57,737 nucleotides of DNA from Paraprevotella xylaniphila YIT 11841 (GTDB taxonomy: Bacteria > Bacteroidota > Bacteroidia > Bacteroidales > Bacteroidaceae), in the NCBI RefSeq assembly GCF_000205165.1, contig NZ_GL883891.1, positions 1 through 57,737 of the forward strand, read 5' to 3'. This document shows positions 47,768-56,959 of the stretch, piece by piece. Numbering within the stretch: position 1 is the stretch's first letter; each line of letters starts with the position of its first letter. A model generated the notes under the pieces. It searched no databases. It worked only from the letters and a program-made list of their open reading frames with translations, and was not told the DNA's origin. The position numbers and the translations under genes are program-made.

Positions 47768-48398
47768 GTTCATGATACATCGGAAAGGACACAGTGTGGC
47801 TTCCGCACTGTTGTTCATTTTGCTGATTGCCCATCTGCTTCTGCCTCCATTGGCATGGTTGGGAAGTGCCGCAGGGTTTCCTTTGGGCAACCTGTTTTCT
47901 AGCGAGGGAGTACGGTGGTATTATCTTCATATTCAAGATTGTTACCGTTCTCCGTTCATGGCCGTAGTCTTTCCTGTGGTTTTGGTGCTTGGAGCGATAG
48001 AGCGTTCCGGCTTGTTTGGAATCATTAAGGATTCTATCAGCAAAGGCGTGCCGTTTCTCACTTACCGGCAACGTAAGGCTTGCCTTATGGCCGGTACATT
48101 CTTATTATTGTATCTGGCCGGAATGCTGCTTCTGTTGCTCGGTCCGCATGCCATATTGCTCAGTGTGACGGGGCATCTCTATCCGTCTCCTTTTGTTTCC
48201 GGTATTTTGCAAACCATGTCTTTAGGTTTTGTCCTGACTTCGTTGTTATACGCTGTCCTAAGCTTTCATTTGCGAGGTTGGGAGGAATGCCTGTCTGTAC
48301 TGTATTGGGGGATCCAACGTTATGATGTATGGATTCTCATTTCCATGTTGGCCGTGCAGCTTTACAATGCTTTATGCTATGTATGGAACGGTGCTTAA
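47757..48398 (+). CDS. short AbgT-like membrane protein
   Basis: A 213-residue membrane protein with about five to six hydrophobic segments. The stretch NLFSSEGVRWYYLHI...VLVLGAIERSGLFG resembles the first part of AbgT-family transporters (where it reads like LLSxEGLRWxxxN...VAMLGxGVAExSGL). AbgT proteins are about 500 residues, so this is at most the N-terminal part. The remaining residues do not show AbgT's later segments. It overlaps the response regulator gene by 11 bp (start may be 47772), so it belongs to the sensor operon. Whether it transports anything or serves as a signalling partner is not known. Confidence 0.6.
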   Translation: MRNRFMIHRKGHSVASALLFILLIAHLLLPPLAWLGSAAGFPLGNLFSSEGVRWYYLHIQDCYRSPFMAVVFPVVLVLGAIERSGLFGIIKDSISKGVPFLTYRQRKACLMAGTFLLLYLAGMLLLLLGPHAILLSVTGHLYPSPFVSGILQTMSLGFVLTSLLYAVLSFHLRGWEECLSVLYWGIQRYDVWILISMLAVQLYNALCYVWNGA

Positions 48399-48443
48399 AA
48401 TGGATGGAATGGATAGTTTTCAAGGCTCAAAGAAGCGTTATTC

Positions 48444-48474
48444 TTGGGCATTCAGGTGAAAATATCTACTTTTG
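48444..48474 (+). promoter_or_regulatory. promoter of the UvrD/PcrA gene
   Basis: TACTTTTG (48467-48474) matches TAnnTTTG and TTG at 48444 is 23 bases upstream; the start codon is 20 bases further on. Confidence 0.6.
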
Positions 48475-48494
48475 TGTAAGTATTAGAAAAAAGC

Positions 48495-50954
48495 ATGATA
48501 AAAGATTTTTTGGAAAAGATAGAGGAAGAACTCAACGAAGAACAGCGCCGGGCCGTTTGTTACGACAAAGGTCCTTCATTAGTAATAGCAGGTGCCGGTT
48601 CGGGCAAGACACGCGTGTTGACCTACAAGATAGCTTATTTGTTGGAACAAGGATATAAACCATGGAATATCCTGGCATTGACGTTCACCAATAAGGCTGC
48701 AAGGGAAATGAAGGAACGTATTGCCCGGTTGGTAGGCCATGAGCTTGCAGCCGGATTATGGATGGGAACGTTCCACTCCGTCTTTTCCCGTATCTTACGG
48801 AAGGAAGCCGATGAAATCGGGTTTTCTTCCCATTTTACCATCTACGACCAAGCCGATTCGCGAAATCTGATAAAGACCGTTATACGTGAAATGGGGCTTG
48901 ATGACAAGACCTATAAACCGGCAACCATAGCAGCCCATATTTCCAATGCCAAAAACCGTTTAATATTGCCGGAAGCCTATTTGTCTGACAATGCTGTGCG
49001 AATGGCAGACCAGGCGGCCAAAATTCCGATGACGGGAGAAATCTACCTTCGCTACATGTCCCGTCTCCGACAAGCCGACGTAATGGACTTCGATGATTTG
49101 TTGCTCTATACTTATATTTTGCTAAAAGAGCATCCTGAGGTTTGCGGGAGATATGCAGACAAATTCGATTTCGTTTTGGTGGATGAGTATCAGGACACGA
49201 ATTATGCCCAACACTGTATCGTATGGGAGTTGACTCAGAAGAAACAACAAGTGTGCGTGGTGGGCGACGATGCGCAAAGCATTTATAGTTTTCGTGGAGC
49301 AAATATTGATAACATTCTTAATTTCACGCAGAAATATAACAATGCGAAGTTGTTTAAGTTGGAGCAGAACTACCGTTCTACAAAGACTATCGTTTCGGCT
49401 GCCAACAGTTTGATAAGCCATAACGACCGACAGATACCAAAAGACGTTTTCAGCGACAAGGAGAAAGGTTCGCCCCTTCATGTGTATTCCGCTTACAGTG
49501 ATATAGAGGAGGCTGAAATCGTGGTAAACCAAATCGCAGCATTGCGGAGAAAAGAAAAAATGGAATATGATGGTTTTGCCATTCTTTACCGTACCAACGC
49601 GCAGAGCCGTACTTTTGAAGAGGCTTTGCGCAAACGGGGTATGCCTTATCGGATTTACGGAGGACTTTCGTTTTACCAACGAAAGGAAATAAAAGATGTG
49701 ATAGCCTATTGCCGTTTGGCCGTAAATCCCCATGACGAGGAGGCTTTCAAACGGGTCATCAATTATCCGGCACGAGGGATTGGCCAGACCACGGTGGATA
49801 AGATTGTATCCGTAGCTTCCACAGACGGGGTCAGCTTGTGGGAAGTGGTGTCTCGTCCCGAGGAGCATTCCTTACCCGTAAATAAGGGCACGATGGGTAA
49901 ATTGAAATCATTCACGGATATTATCTCCGGTTTCATCGAGGAAACAGAGCAGATGGATGCCGTCTTCCTCACACAGGAAATCATCCGTGAGAGCGGTATA
50001 ATGAGAGAGATTTTTCAAGATATGAGTCCGGAAGGAATGAGCCGTCAGGAAAATGTGCAGGAACTGTTGAATGGCGTACAGGAATTCGTCTCCAGACGTT
50101 TAGAGGAAGGGCAAAGTACCGGACTCAGCGATTTTCTACAGGAAGTATCATTATTGAGCGATTTGGACGAAGACGAAAGTGACGAACAACACAAAGTGAC
50201 ATTGATGACGATTCACTCGGCCAAAGGGTTGGAGTTCCCTGTGGTATTTATCGTTGGAATGGAAGAAAATCTATTCCCAAGTCCGATGGCGGGAAACAGC
50301 CAACGTGCATTGGAAGAAGAACGTCGTCTTTTTTATGTGGCTATTACCCGTGCCGAACGTTATTGTTATCTAAGTTTTGCCCGCAGCCGTTATCGTTTCG
50401 GTAAAACGGAATTCAGTAACCCGAGTCGTTTTCTGCATGACATAGACCCACGATATGTGGAAATGGATGCTCAAGACGGGTTTTCGTTCGGACAGACAAG
50501 GAGAAGGAAATTTGCGAGTGAGCGAGCGCAGACCGAACTCCGATCGAGTCTGCCGAGCGTGAGCAAATTATGCAAGTATGAAGACGAAGATGATTACGGT
50601 ACATCTTATCGGGAACGGCATCACCGCGCTTACGGAGAAGGTGTCGGGGCAAGTTCTCCTATAGTAGCAAAAGTTTCCGGTTTGAAACCTTTGGGAAGCG
50701 TAAACCGACAAGCTCTTATGCGAGATGCAAAATGCGGCGGCGCAGGGCTTACCGTTGTTCCGTCGCCATCCGCATCAGCTAAGGATAACAGTGAGCTACG
50801 GGCAGGCATGCGGATTGAACACGAACGTTTCGGTTTGGGGGTGGTAAAAGCTGTTGAAGGCAGCGGAGAAAACACCAAAGCTACCGTGGAGTTTCAAAAT
50901 ACGGGCACCAAGCAATTACTGTTGAGATTTGCTCGTTTTAAAGTGGTGGAGTAG
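48495..50954 (+). CDS. UvrD/PcrA-type ATP-dependent DNA helicase with in-frame palindromic insertion
   Basis: An 819-residue superfamily 1A helicase. Motif I GAGSGKTR is near residue 33-40, motif Ia TFTNKAAREMKER near 62, motif II VDEYQDTNY near 230, motif III GDDAQSIYSFRGA near 255, motif IV QNYRSTK near 290, motif V TIHSAKGLEFPVVF near 573, motif VI VAITRAER near 615. It unwinds DNA in excision and mismatch repair and removes RecA filaments. The C-terminal Tudor-like part (RFGLGVVKAVEG) is present. Residues about 671-692, between core and tail, are encoded by a palindromic dispersed repeat (50508-50569) and are probably an extra loop. The frame stays open. Confidence 0.96.
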   Translation: MIKDFLEKIEEELNEEQRRAVCYDKGPSLVIAGAGSGKTRVLTYKIAYLLEQGYKPWNILALTFTNKAAREMKERIARLVGHELAAGLWMGTFHSVFSRILRKEADEIGFSSHFTIYDQADSRNLIKTVIREMGLDDKTYKPATIAAHISNAKNRLILPEAYLSDNAVRMADQAAKIPMTGEIYLRYMSRLRQADVMDFDDLLLYTYILLKEHPEVCGRYADKFDFVLVDEYQDTNYAQHCIVWELTQKKQQVCVVGDDAQSIYSFRGANIDNILNFTQKYNNAKLFKLEQNYRSTKTIVSAANSLISHNDRQIPKDVFSDKEKGSPLHVYSAYSDIEEAEIVVNQIAALRRKEKMEYDGFAILYRTNAQSRTFEEALRKRGMPYRIYGGLSFYQRKEIKDVIAYCRLAVNPHDEEAFKRVINYPARGIGQTTVDKIVSVASTDGVSLWEVVSRPEEHSLPVNKGTMGKLKSFTDIISGFIEETEQMDAVFLTQEIIRESGIMREIFQDMSPEGMSRQENVQELLNGVQEFVSRRLEEGQSTGLSDFLQEVSLLSDLDEDESDEQHKVTLMTIHSAKGLEFPVVFIVGMEENLFPSPMAGNSQRALEEERRLFYVAITRAERYCYLSFARSRYRFGKTEFSNPSRFLHDIDPRYVEMDAQDGFSFGQTRRRKFASERAQTELRSSLPSVSKLCKYEDEDDYGTSYRERHHRAYGEGVGASSPIVAKVSGLKPLGSVNRQALMRDAKCGGAGLTVVPSPSASAKDNSELRAGMRIEHERFGLGVVKAVEGSGENTKATVEFQNTGTKQLLLRFARFKVVE
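50508..50569. repeat. palindromic dispersed repeat inside the helicase gene
   Basis: AATTTGC near 50509 and GCAAATT at 50563-50569 bound an imperfect hairpin whose arms contain GAGCGCAGAC and GTCTGCCGAGCG. The same pair (GAGCGCAG then ACTGCCGAGC about 30 bases later) occurs in the repeat at 57314-57425. It is translated in frame as a Ser/Arg/Leu-rich loop. Confidence 0.65.
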
Positions 50955-51045
50955 TGCTTTCCGTAAATCGGGTATTTTTGTCTGTAAATCGGGTATGGGG
51001 AGTCTGAGTGGGATGCCGTAACTTTACCCTCAAAAAAGACAAGAC

Positions 51046-51864
51046 ATGATCACAAAAGTATTTGCATTTTTAGTATGCAGTATCTTAACCACAAATGTTA
51101 TGGCACAAAAGAAAATCGTACAGACAGCCGGGCGTGACCAGCTTGGTGAGTTCGCTCCTGAATTTGCACGTCTTAATGACGATGTGCTCTTTGGGGAGGT
51201 GTGGAGTAGAAATGACTTATTGAGTTTGCGTGACCGTAGTTTGGTTACGATTACTTCGTTAGTCAGTCAGGGTATGACAGATTCTTCGCTCACTTATCAT
51301 TTGCAAACGGCAAAAGCAAATGGAATTACTCGTACTGAAATATCCGAGATTATCACCCATATTGCATTTTATGCCGGATGGCCGAAAGCATGGGCGGCTT
51401 TCCGTCAGGCTAAAGATGTGTGGGCAGAAGATGAAACGGCTGTCGATGCACGGGCGGCATTTCAGAAAGAGATGATTTTTCCTATCGGAGAGCCTAATAC
51501 GGCGTATGCACCGTATTTCACGGGACGCAGTTACATCGCCCGTATTTCAGATTCACAGATTCCCTTTTCTAATGTCACTTTTGAACCCCGGTGCCGCAAT
51601 AACTGGCATATCCATAGGGCTACAAAAGGAGGAGGACAGATGCTCGTGGGGGTCGCCGGACGAGGATGGTATCAAGAAGAAGGCAAATCTGCTCAGGAGA
51701 TACTTCCGGGCACGGTCATCCACATTCCGGCTAATGTGAAACATTGGCATGGTGCTGCAGCCGACAGTTGGTTTGCTCACCTTGCTTTCGAAATACTTGG
51801 CGAAAATACATCGAATGAGTGGCTTGAGCCGGTAACAGACAAGGAATACAATCAATTGAGATAA
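51046..51864 (+). CDS. exported carboxymuconolactone decarboxylase-like / cupin fusion
   Basis: A 272-residue protein. The signal peptide ends near VMAQ (residue 20). Residues about 30-135 are a CMD/AhpD-like helical domain (LLSLRDRSLVTITSLVSQG and HIAFYAGWPKAWAAF); the paired CxxC catalytic cysteines of AhpD are absent, so it is not a peroxidase reductase of that type. Residues about 155-255 are a cupin barrel with metal-ligand motifs NNWHIHRA and IHIPANVKHWHGA. The combination occurs in several bacterial families with poorly known roles. A weak -7 box (TAACTTTA, about 51018) is upstream; a shared terminator follows. Confidence 0.85.
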   Translation: MITKVFAFLVCSILTTNVMAQKKIVQTAGRDQLGEFAPEFARLNDDVLFGEVWSRNDLLSLRDRSLVTITSLVSQGMTDSSLTYHLQTAKANGITRTEISEIITHIAFYAGWPKAWAAFRQAKDVWAEDETAVDARAAFQKEMIFPIGEPNTAYAPYFTGRSYIARISDSQIPFSNVTFEPRCRNNWHIHRATKGGGQMLVGVAGRGWYQEEGKSAQEILPGTVIHIPANVKHWHGAAADSWFAHLAFEILGENTSNEWLEPVTDKEYNQLR

Positions 51865-51870
51865 AACAAA

Positions 51871-51903
51871 AACACTCCGTAAACCTGAAGCTTACGGGGT
51901 GTT
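51871..51903. terminator. bidirectional terminator
   Basis: AACACTCCGTAA and TTACGGGGTGTT pair (one G-T) around a 9-base loop, with A-tracts on the left and TTCTCC on the right. It lies between two convergent genes and can end both transcripts. Confidence 0.8.
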
Positions 51904-51935
51904 CTCCTATTTGTGCCGGTGAGCGGGGAAGCAAG

Positions 51936-52280
51936 TTACTTGGTATCCGTATAACCGTCTGATTTCAGCAGTTCCACTATACGCTGCTTCCATTCCCCTT
52001 GGATGATGATTTCACCGTCCTTCACGGCACCGCCTACGCCGCACTTCGTCTTCAGCATCCGCCCCAGTTCTTTCAAGTCGGCCTCTGCACCGACGAAGCC
52101 TTTCACCACGGTGACCACTTTTCCACCGCGATTCTTGCGTTCGATACCCACTCTCAGTTTCTGTCGGTTTTTGGGAGGCGTGTCAGCTTCCTCTTCCTCG
52201 CTGCTATCGAATGCGAAATCAGGGTTGGTGGAATACACCATCCCCAATCTCGATTTCCAGTCGTTGTCCTTTGCCGGCAT
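51936..52280 (-). CDS. SUI1/YciH family translation factor
   Basis: A 114-residue protein: an acidic N-terminal tail (SSEEEEADTPP) followed by the SUI1 fold (about 40-110) with the family segments VTVVKGFVG, LKELGRMLKTKCGVGGAVKDG and IIIQG spread over residues 55-92. YciH-type proteins are related to eukaryotic eIF1 and can test start-codon fidelity. Last gene of a leftward operon; it starts 3 bp after the ettA stop codon. Pairing with another translation factor is suggestive. Confidence 0.9.
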   Translation of the reverse strand: MPAKDNDWKSRLGMVYSTNPDFAFDSSEEEEADTPPKNRQKLRVGIERKNRGGKVVTVVKGFVGAEADLKELGRMLKTKCGVGGAVKDGEIIIQGEWKQRIVELLKSDGYTDTK

Positions 52281-52283
52281 GTT

Positions 52284-53981
52284 TTAATCCTCCATCAGTT
52301 TCCGGTAACGGATGCGTTTCGGCTCTTCCAGTCCGAGACGTTTCATCTTGTTGCTTTCGTATTCCGAGTAACTGCCCTCGAAGAAAAACACATTGCCGTC
52401 GCCTTCGAAAGCAAGAATGTGCGTACAGATACGGTCGAGGAACCAACGGTCGTGGCTGATGACCACGGCGCAACCGGCAAATTCCTCCAGACCTTCCTCT
52501 AAAGCCCGTAGCGTATTCACGTCGATGTCGTTCGTCGGCTCATCGAGTAGCAATACGTTGCCCTCTTCTTTCAGCGCCATGGCCAAATGCAAACGGTTAC
52601 GCTCACCTCCGGAAAGTACGCCGCATTTCTTTTCTTGGTCTGCTCCGGAGAAATTGAACCGGCTCAGGTAGGCACGGACATTGATGTCGCGGTTTCCCAT
52701 ACGTATCAGTTCGTTACCGCCGCTCATGACTTCATACACGCTCTTTTCCGGAGAAATATCCTTGTGCGTCTGGTCTACGTAAGCTAATTTGACGGTTTCA
52801 CCGACTTCGAACGTACCGCCATCCGCATGTTCCAACCCCATAATCAAACGGAAAAGCGTAGTCTTACCCGCACCGTTGGGGCCGATGACCCCCACGATAC
52901 CGTTGGGCGGAAGCATGAAATTCAGGTCGTTGAATAATACTTTGTCGCCAAAAGCTTTCTGCACGTGCTGTGCTTCGATAACCTTGTTACCCAAGCGCGG
53001 ACCGTTCGGAATGAAGATTTCCAACTTTTCCTCTTTCTCTTTCTGGTCCTCGTTAAGCAATTTGTCGTATGAGTTCAGGCGGGCCTTACCCTTGGCCTGC
53101 CGTGCCTTCGGTGCCATACGCACCCATTCCAATTCGCGTTCCAGAGTCTTCCGACGTTTGCTGGCTGTCTTTTCCTCTTGTTCCATGCGTTTGGTTTTCT
53201 GTTCCAACCAAGAGGAATAGTTGCCCTTCCAAGGAATACCTTCACTGCGGTCAAGCTCCAGAATCCATCCGGCCACGTCATCCAAGAAATAACGGTCGTG
53301 CGTCACGGCAATAACCGTGCCTTCGTACTGGTTCAAATGCTGCTCCAACCAGTCGATGCTTTCAGCATCCAAATGGTTGGTCGGTTCGTCGAGCAGCAAT
53401 ACGTCCGGCTTCTGCAGCAAGAGGCGGCAAAGTGCCACGCGTCGACGTTCTCCTCCCGAAAGGTTTTCCACCGGTTGGTCGGCAGGCGGACAGCGCAAGG
53501 CATCCATGGCACGTTCCAGTTTGCTGTCTAAGTTCCAGGCATCCGTGGCGTCGATGATGTCCTGCAGTTCCCCCTGGCGGGCAAACAAGGCATTCATCTT
53601 ATCTTCATCCTCATAATATTCCGGAAGACCGAATTTCTGGTTGATTTCTTCATATTCCGTCAGGGCATCCACGATAGGCTGTACACCCTCCATGACCACT
53701 TCCTTCACGGTTTTGGATGGATCCAACTGCGGTTCCTGAGGCAGATACCCCACGCTGTACCCCGGCGAGAATACCACTTCGCCTTGGAAATCCTTGTCCA
53801 GTCCTGCGATAATTTTCATCAAGGTGGATTTTCCGGAACCGTTTAAACCGATGATGCCGATTTTAGCCCCATAGAAGAAACTCAGGTAGATGTTCTTCAA
53901 TACTTGTTTGTTGGTCTGGCGGATGGTCTTACTCACGCCGACCATGGAGAAAATGATTTTCTTGTCGTCTACTGTTGCCAT
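52284..53981 (-). CDS. ettA: energy-dependent translational throttle protein EttA (ABC-F)
   Basis: A 565-residue ABC-F protein with two nucleotide-binding domains and no membrane segments. Walker A: GLNGSGKST (about 42-50) and GPNGAGKTT (about 357). Signatures LSGGERRRV and LSGGERNRL; Walker B LLLDEPTNHLD and LLLDEPTNDID. The inter-domain linker is the charged helical hairpin around residues 245-315. The N-terminus KIIFSMVGVSK and C-terminus KRIRYRKLMED are as in EttA, which binds the ribosomal E site and gates the first peptide bond by ADP/ATP ratio. It lies 23 bp after menA in the operon. Confidence 0.93.
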   Translation of the reverse strand: MATVDDKKIIFSMVGVSKTIRQTNKQVLKNIYLSFFYGAKIGIIGLNGSGKSTLMKIIAGLDKDFQGEVVFSPGYSVGYLPQEPQLDPSKTVKEVVMEGVQPIVDALTEYEEINQKFGLPEYYEDEDKMNALFARQGELQDIIDATDAWNLDSKLERAMDALRCPPADQPVENLSGGERRRVALCRLLLQKPDVLLLDEPTNHLDAESIDWLEQHLNQYEGTVIAVTHDRYFLDDVAGWILELDRSEGIPWKGNYSSWLEQKTKRMEQEEKTASKRRKTLERELEWVRMAPKARQAKGKARLNSYDKLLNEDQKEKEEKLEIFIPNGPRLGNKVIEAQHVQKAFGDKVLFNDLNFMLPPNGIVGVIGPNGAGKTTLFRLIMGLEHADGGTFEVGETVKLAYVDQTHKDISPEKSVYEVMSGGNELIRMGNRDINVRAYLSRFNFSGADQEKKCGVLSGGERNRLHLAMALKEEGNVLLLDEPTNDIDVNTLRALEEGLEEFAGCAVVISHDRWFLDRICTHILAFEGDGNVFFFEGSYSEYESNKMKRLGLEEPKRIRYRKLMED

Positions 53982-54004
53982 AAGTTGTTTTTGTTTTTAT
54001 GGAG

Positions 54005-54895
54005 TTAAATGAATAATCCGATGGAAAGCAATGCCCCGAACAGGAAGATGTTGCGTGCCGTTTCGCCTAACACCCCGTTCAGTTCCCGGCCTCGCTTAAG
54101 CCCCGTCATACGTCTCCAAGTGACGGTATGCGGTATGAGATAACACACCGGAAGGAGGGCTGCCACAGGTTTCCCTGCTAACCACATCGTCTGGCAAAGC
54201 CCCACAGCCGCAATGCCGAGCCAAAGATAAAGATTTTCTGAGGCTTTTTCGCCTATTCGTACGACTAAAGTGATTTTTCCGCCAACTTTGTCGTTGTCGC
54301 GGTCACGATAGTTGTTCACCACGAGCAAACAGTCTATCGCCAGACCGCAGGCCAAAGACAACGTCCATACCTCGGGCACGACCGTACCGCTCTGCAGATA
54401 GTACGTGGCACCTACCGGGATGAGACCGAAAAACACCAGTACGAGCAGGTCGCCCAACCCGAGGCGGGCCATACAGGTGGTATAAAGAAAACAGAACACC
54501 ACGCAGCACACACCGACGAGCACCATCGTCCATCCGCCGTACCACACCAACGGCAAGCCGGTGAGGCAGGAGAGGAGCGTGGTGCAAATGATTCCCCGGC
54601 GCATGGCAGGCAATGTAATCCAACCTTCGGCACAGGCGCGTTTCGGACCAAGACGCTTCTCGTCGTCCAACCCTTTCTGGAAATCGTAATAATCATTGAT
54701 GAAATTGGCATCGATTTGCATGAGGAATGCAAAAAGGAAGCACAATAAGGCCGGAACCGGACGGAAGAATCCGTCGTTCCAAGCAGCCGAAACCCCAATC
54801 ATGACCGGCACGGCCGCTCCCGTCAAGGTCTTGGGACGTGCGGCCAACATCCATGCATGCGGTGAGTTCGTAGAGATATGAGACATATTTGCCAT
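54005..54895 (-). CDS. menA: 1,4-dihydroxy-2-naphthoate polyprenyltransferase
   Basis: A 296-residue UbiA-family membrane enzyme with about nine hydrophobic segments. The two Asp-rich Mg-diphosphate motifs are NDYYDFQKGLDDEKR (about residues 67-81) and NYRDRDNDKVGGK (about 194-206). AARPKTL near residue 17 is typical of MenA. It attaches the polyprenyl chain to dihydroxynaphthoate in menaquinone synthesis at the inner membrane; menaquinone is the quinone of anaerobic Bacteroidales. It starts 13 bp after ygiQ and is cotranscribed with ettA. Men genes otherwise are absent here. Confidence 0.95.
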   Translation of the reverse strand: MANMSHISTNSPHAWMLAARPKTLTGAAVPVMIGVSAAWNDGFFRPVPALLCFLFAFLMQIDANFINDYYDFQKGLDDEKRLGPKRACAEGWITLPAMRRGIICTTLLSCLTGLPLVWYGGWTMVLVGVCCVVFCFLYTTCMARLGLGDLLVLVFFGLIPVGATYYLQSGTVVPEVWTLSLACGLAIDCLLVVNNYRDRDNDKVGGKITLVVRIGEKASENLYLWLGIAAVGLCQTMWLAGKPVAALLPVCYLIPHTVTWRRMTGLKRGRELNGVLGETARNIFLFGALLSIGLFI

Positions 54896-54908
54896 GGGTT
54901 AAGAATCA

Positions 54909-56945
54909 CTATGATTTTTCTCTTCGGGGATTTCTCCTTTTGGGAACCGTTCGATGGTTGCTGTGGCCGGACCGGCCTTCGGACCGTCGTCTGCCCTCCA
55001 AGTCATAACATGCATTTTCTTTTTTGTTCCATTCCACCGGACGTGTACGGTCGAAAAGCTTGTCAGCCAAGTCCTTTCTTCCGATGCGACGCAGTTCCGC
55101 TTTTATTTTTGGCTGTTCTTCCGGCTTGTACCAGAAGAAGAACATCCGTTGTGCCAGTTTCTCGCGAGGCGATTTCGCGCTATATACCGGTTCGAACGTA
55201 TAAGGATGGTAGCCTGTGGCCCAAGCCTCAGTGCTCACGGTCATGGGAGTGGGCGTAAAGTCTTGCACCTGTTCCAGTTGGAAGTCCATCCTTTTCGTCA
55301 GCACGGCCAACTCCGCCATGTCTTCTTCCGTGCAACCCGGATGGCTGCTGATGAAGTAAGGGATGATTTGTTGGCGCAGCCCGGCTTCCCGGTTAATTCG
55401 ATCGAATATGTTCTTAAACTCCCCAAATAGCCGGAAAGAGGGTTTACGCATCAGCTCAAGCACACGCTCCGACGTGTGTTCCGGAGCAACCTTCAGCCGG
55501 CCGCTTACATGACGCGTAATCAGTTCACGGGTGTATTCGGCATTCACTTGGTTGATACGTGCGTCTTTTGCATCATGTAAAAGCAAGTCGTAACGCACCC
55601 CGCTGCCGATATAGCTCCGCTTAATGCCCGGCAAAGCGTCTACGGCATGGTAAATGTCCAACAAAGCCGTGTGGTCGGTATTCAGGTTCGGGCATATTTC
55701 CGGATGGATGCACGACGGGCGCTTGCACCTCTCGCACGCCTTCAGGTTTTTCCCCTTCATGCCGTACATGTTGGCCGAAGGGCCGCCCAAATCTGAAAGG
55801 TTGCCTTTGAAATCGGGCATCTCCGTGATTTGCCTTACTTCTTTGAGGATGCTTTCCTTGCTGCGGTTGACGATGAACTTGCCTTGATGGGCAGAAATCG
55901 TGCAGAACGCACATCCTCCGAAACATCCCCGGTGCAGGTTCACCGAAAACTTGATCATCTCGTACGCCGGGATGCGCTTTCCCTTGTATTTGGGATGGGG
56001 CAGGCGGGTGTAGGGCAAATCGAACGAATGGTCTATTTCATCCTGCGTCATCGGCGGATAGGGTGGATTGACCACTACATACCGTCTGCCGGTGGGTTGG
56101 ATGATGCGCTGCGCGTGGTATTTGTTGCTTTCTTCCTCAATATGCCGGAAATTTTCGGCCTGCGCCTTCATGTCTTTCAGACAGGTCTCGTGGGCGTGTA
56201 GGATGAGGTCGTTGGGAACGATTCCGCCGGGAATATCCTCCTTATTATATATAGATACCGTTTGGGGAATGCAATGCCCATGCGTAATCACGTCGCGGAA
56301 AGTCTTCATGCCGACGCGGGCCGTACCGTCCTCCGCGTAATCCAGATGGGCATTTCCGTCTTCTATGGCCATCTGCAGATGGTTTGAAATTTCCACCACC
56401 GCCTTTTCTCCCATACCATATATAATCATGTCGGCTCCGCTGTCGCATAAGATGGACGGGCGGAACCGTTCCTGCCAATAATCATAATGCGTCAGGCGGC
56501 GTAGAGAGGCTTCTATCCCCCCCAGTATGACCGGCACATCGGGATAAAGCTGTTTCAGGATCTGGCTATACACTATCGTGGGGTATTCCGGACGAAGGTC
56601 GTGCCGCCCGTCCGGCGAATATGCGTCCTCGCTCCGCAGGCGGCGGTTGGCCGTGTATTTGTTCACCATCGAATCCATGCAACCTGGAGCCACACCGAAC
56701 CACAGGCGCGGCCGTCCCAGTTTCTTGAAATCGCGGAAATCACCGTGCCAGTCCGGTTGGGGAACAATCGCCACCCGGTAGCCTTCGGCCTCCAAAATGC
56801 GCCCGATGACAGCTGCACCGAACGATGGATGATCCACGTAAGCGTCTCCGGAAAACAAGATAACGTCCACATCATCCCATCCCCGCAACTCCATTTCTTT
56901 TTTGGTCGTGGGGAGCCAGTCAGTCAAACGGAAATCTTTCATCAA
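54909..56945 (-). CDS. ygiQ: YgiQ family radical SAM protein
   Basis: A 678-residue protein. An N-terminal cobalamin-binding-like domain (FSGDAYVDHPSFGAAVIGRILE, split across residues 31-52) precedes the radical SAM barrel. The cluster motif CFGGCAFC (about 338-345) fits CxxxCxxC and ISAHQGKFI follows it. The C-terminal DUF3362-type tail is basic. Family function is unsettled (UPF0313). The start at MMKDFRLTDWLPTTKKEM is the family's usual N-terminus. It is 15 bp after the small first gene of this operon. Confidence 0.93.
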   Translation of the reverse strand: MMKDFRLTDWLPTTKKEMELRGWDDVDVILFSGDAYVDHPSFGAAVIGRILEAEGYRVAIVPQPDWHGDFRDFKKLGRPRLWFGVAPGCMDSMVNKYTANRRLRSEDAYSPDGRHDLRPEYPTIVYSQILKQLYPDVPVILGGIEASLRRLTHYDYWQERFRPSILCDSGADMIIYGMGEKAVVEISNHLQMAIEDGNAHLDYAEDGTARVGMKTFRDVITHGHCIPQTVSIYNKEDIPGGIVPNDLILHAHETCLKDMKAQAENFRHIEEESNKYHAQRIIQPTGRRYVVVNPPYPPMTQDEIDHSFDLPYTRLPHPKYKGKRIPAYEMIKFSVNLHRGCFGGCAFCTISAHQGKFIVNRSKESILKEVRQITEMPDFKGNLSDLGGPSANMYGMKGKNLKACERCKRPSCIHPEICPNLNTDHTALLDIYHAVDALPGIKRSYIGSGVRYDLLLHDAKDARINQVNAEYTRELITRHVSGRLKVAPEHTSERVLELMRKPSFRLFGEFKNIFDRINREAGLRQQIIPYFISSHPGCTEEDMAELAVLTKRMDFQLEQVQDFTPTPMTVSTEAWATGYHPYTFEPVYSAKSPREKLAQRMFFFWYKPEEQPKIKAELRRIGRKDLADKLFDRTRPVEWNKKENACYDLEGRRRSEGRSGHSNHRTVPKRRNPRREKS

Positions 56946-56959
56946 GGTCTCCTTTTCCT

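Noticed and set aside
50508-50569. Helicase gene broken by an insertion
   Set aside because: The insertion keeps the reading frame and the C-terminal domain follows intact.
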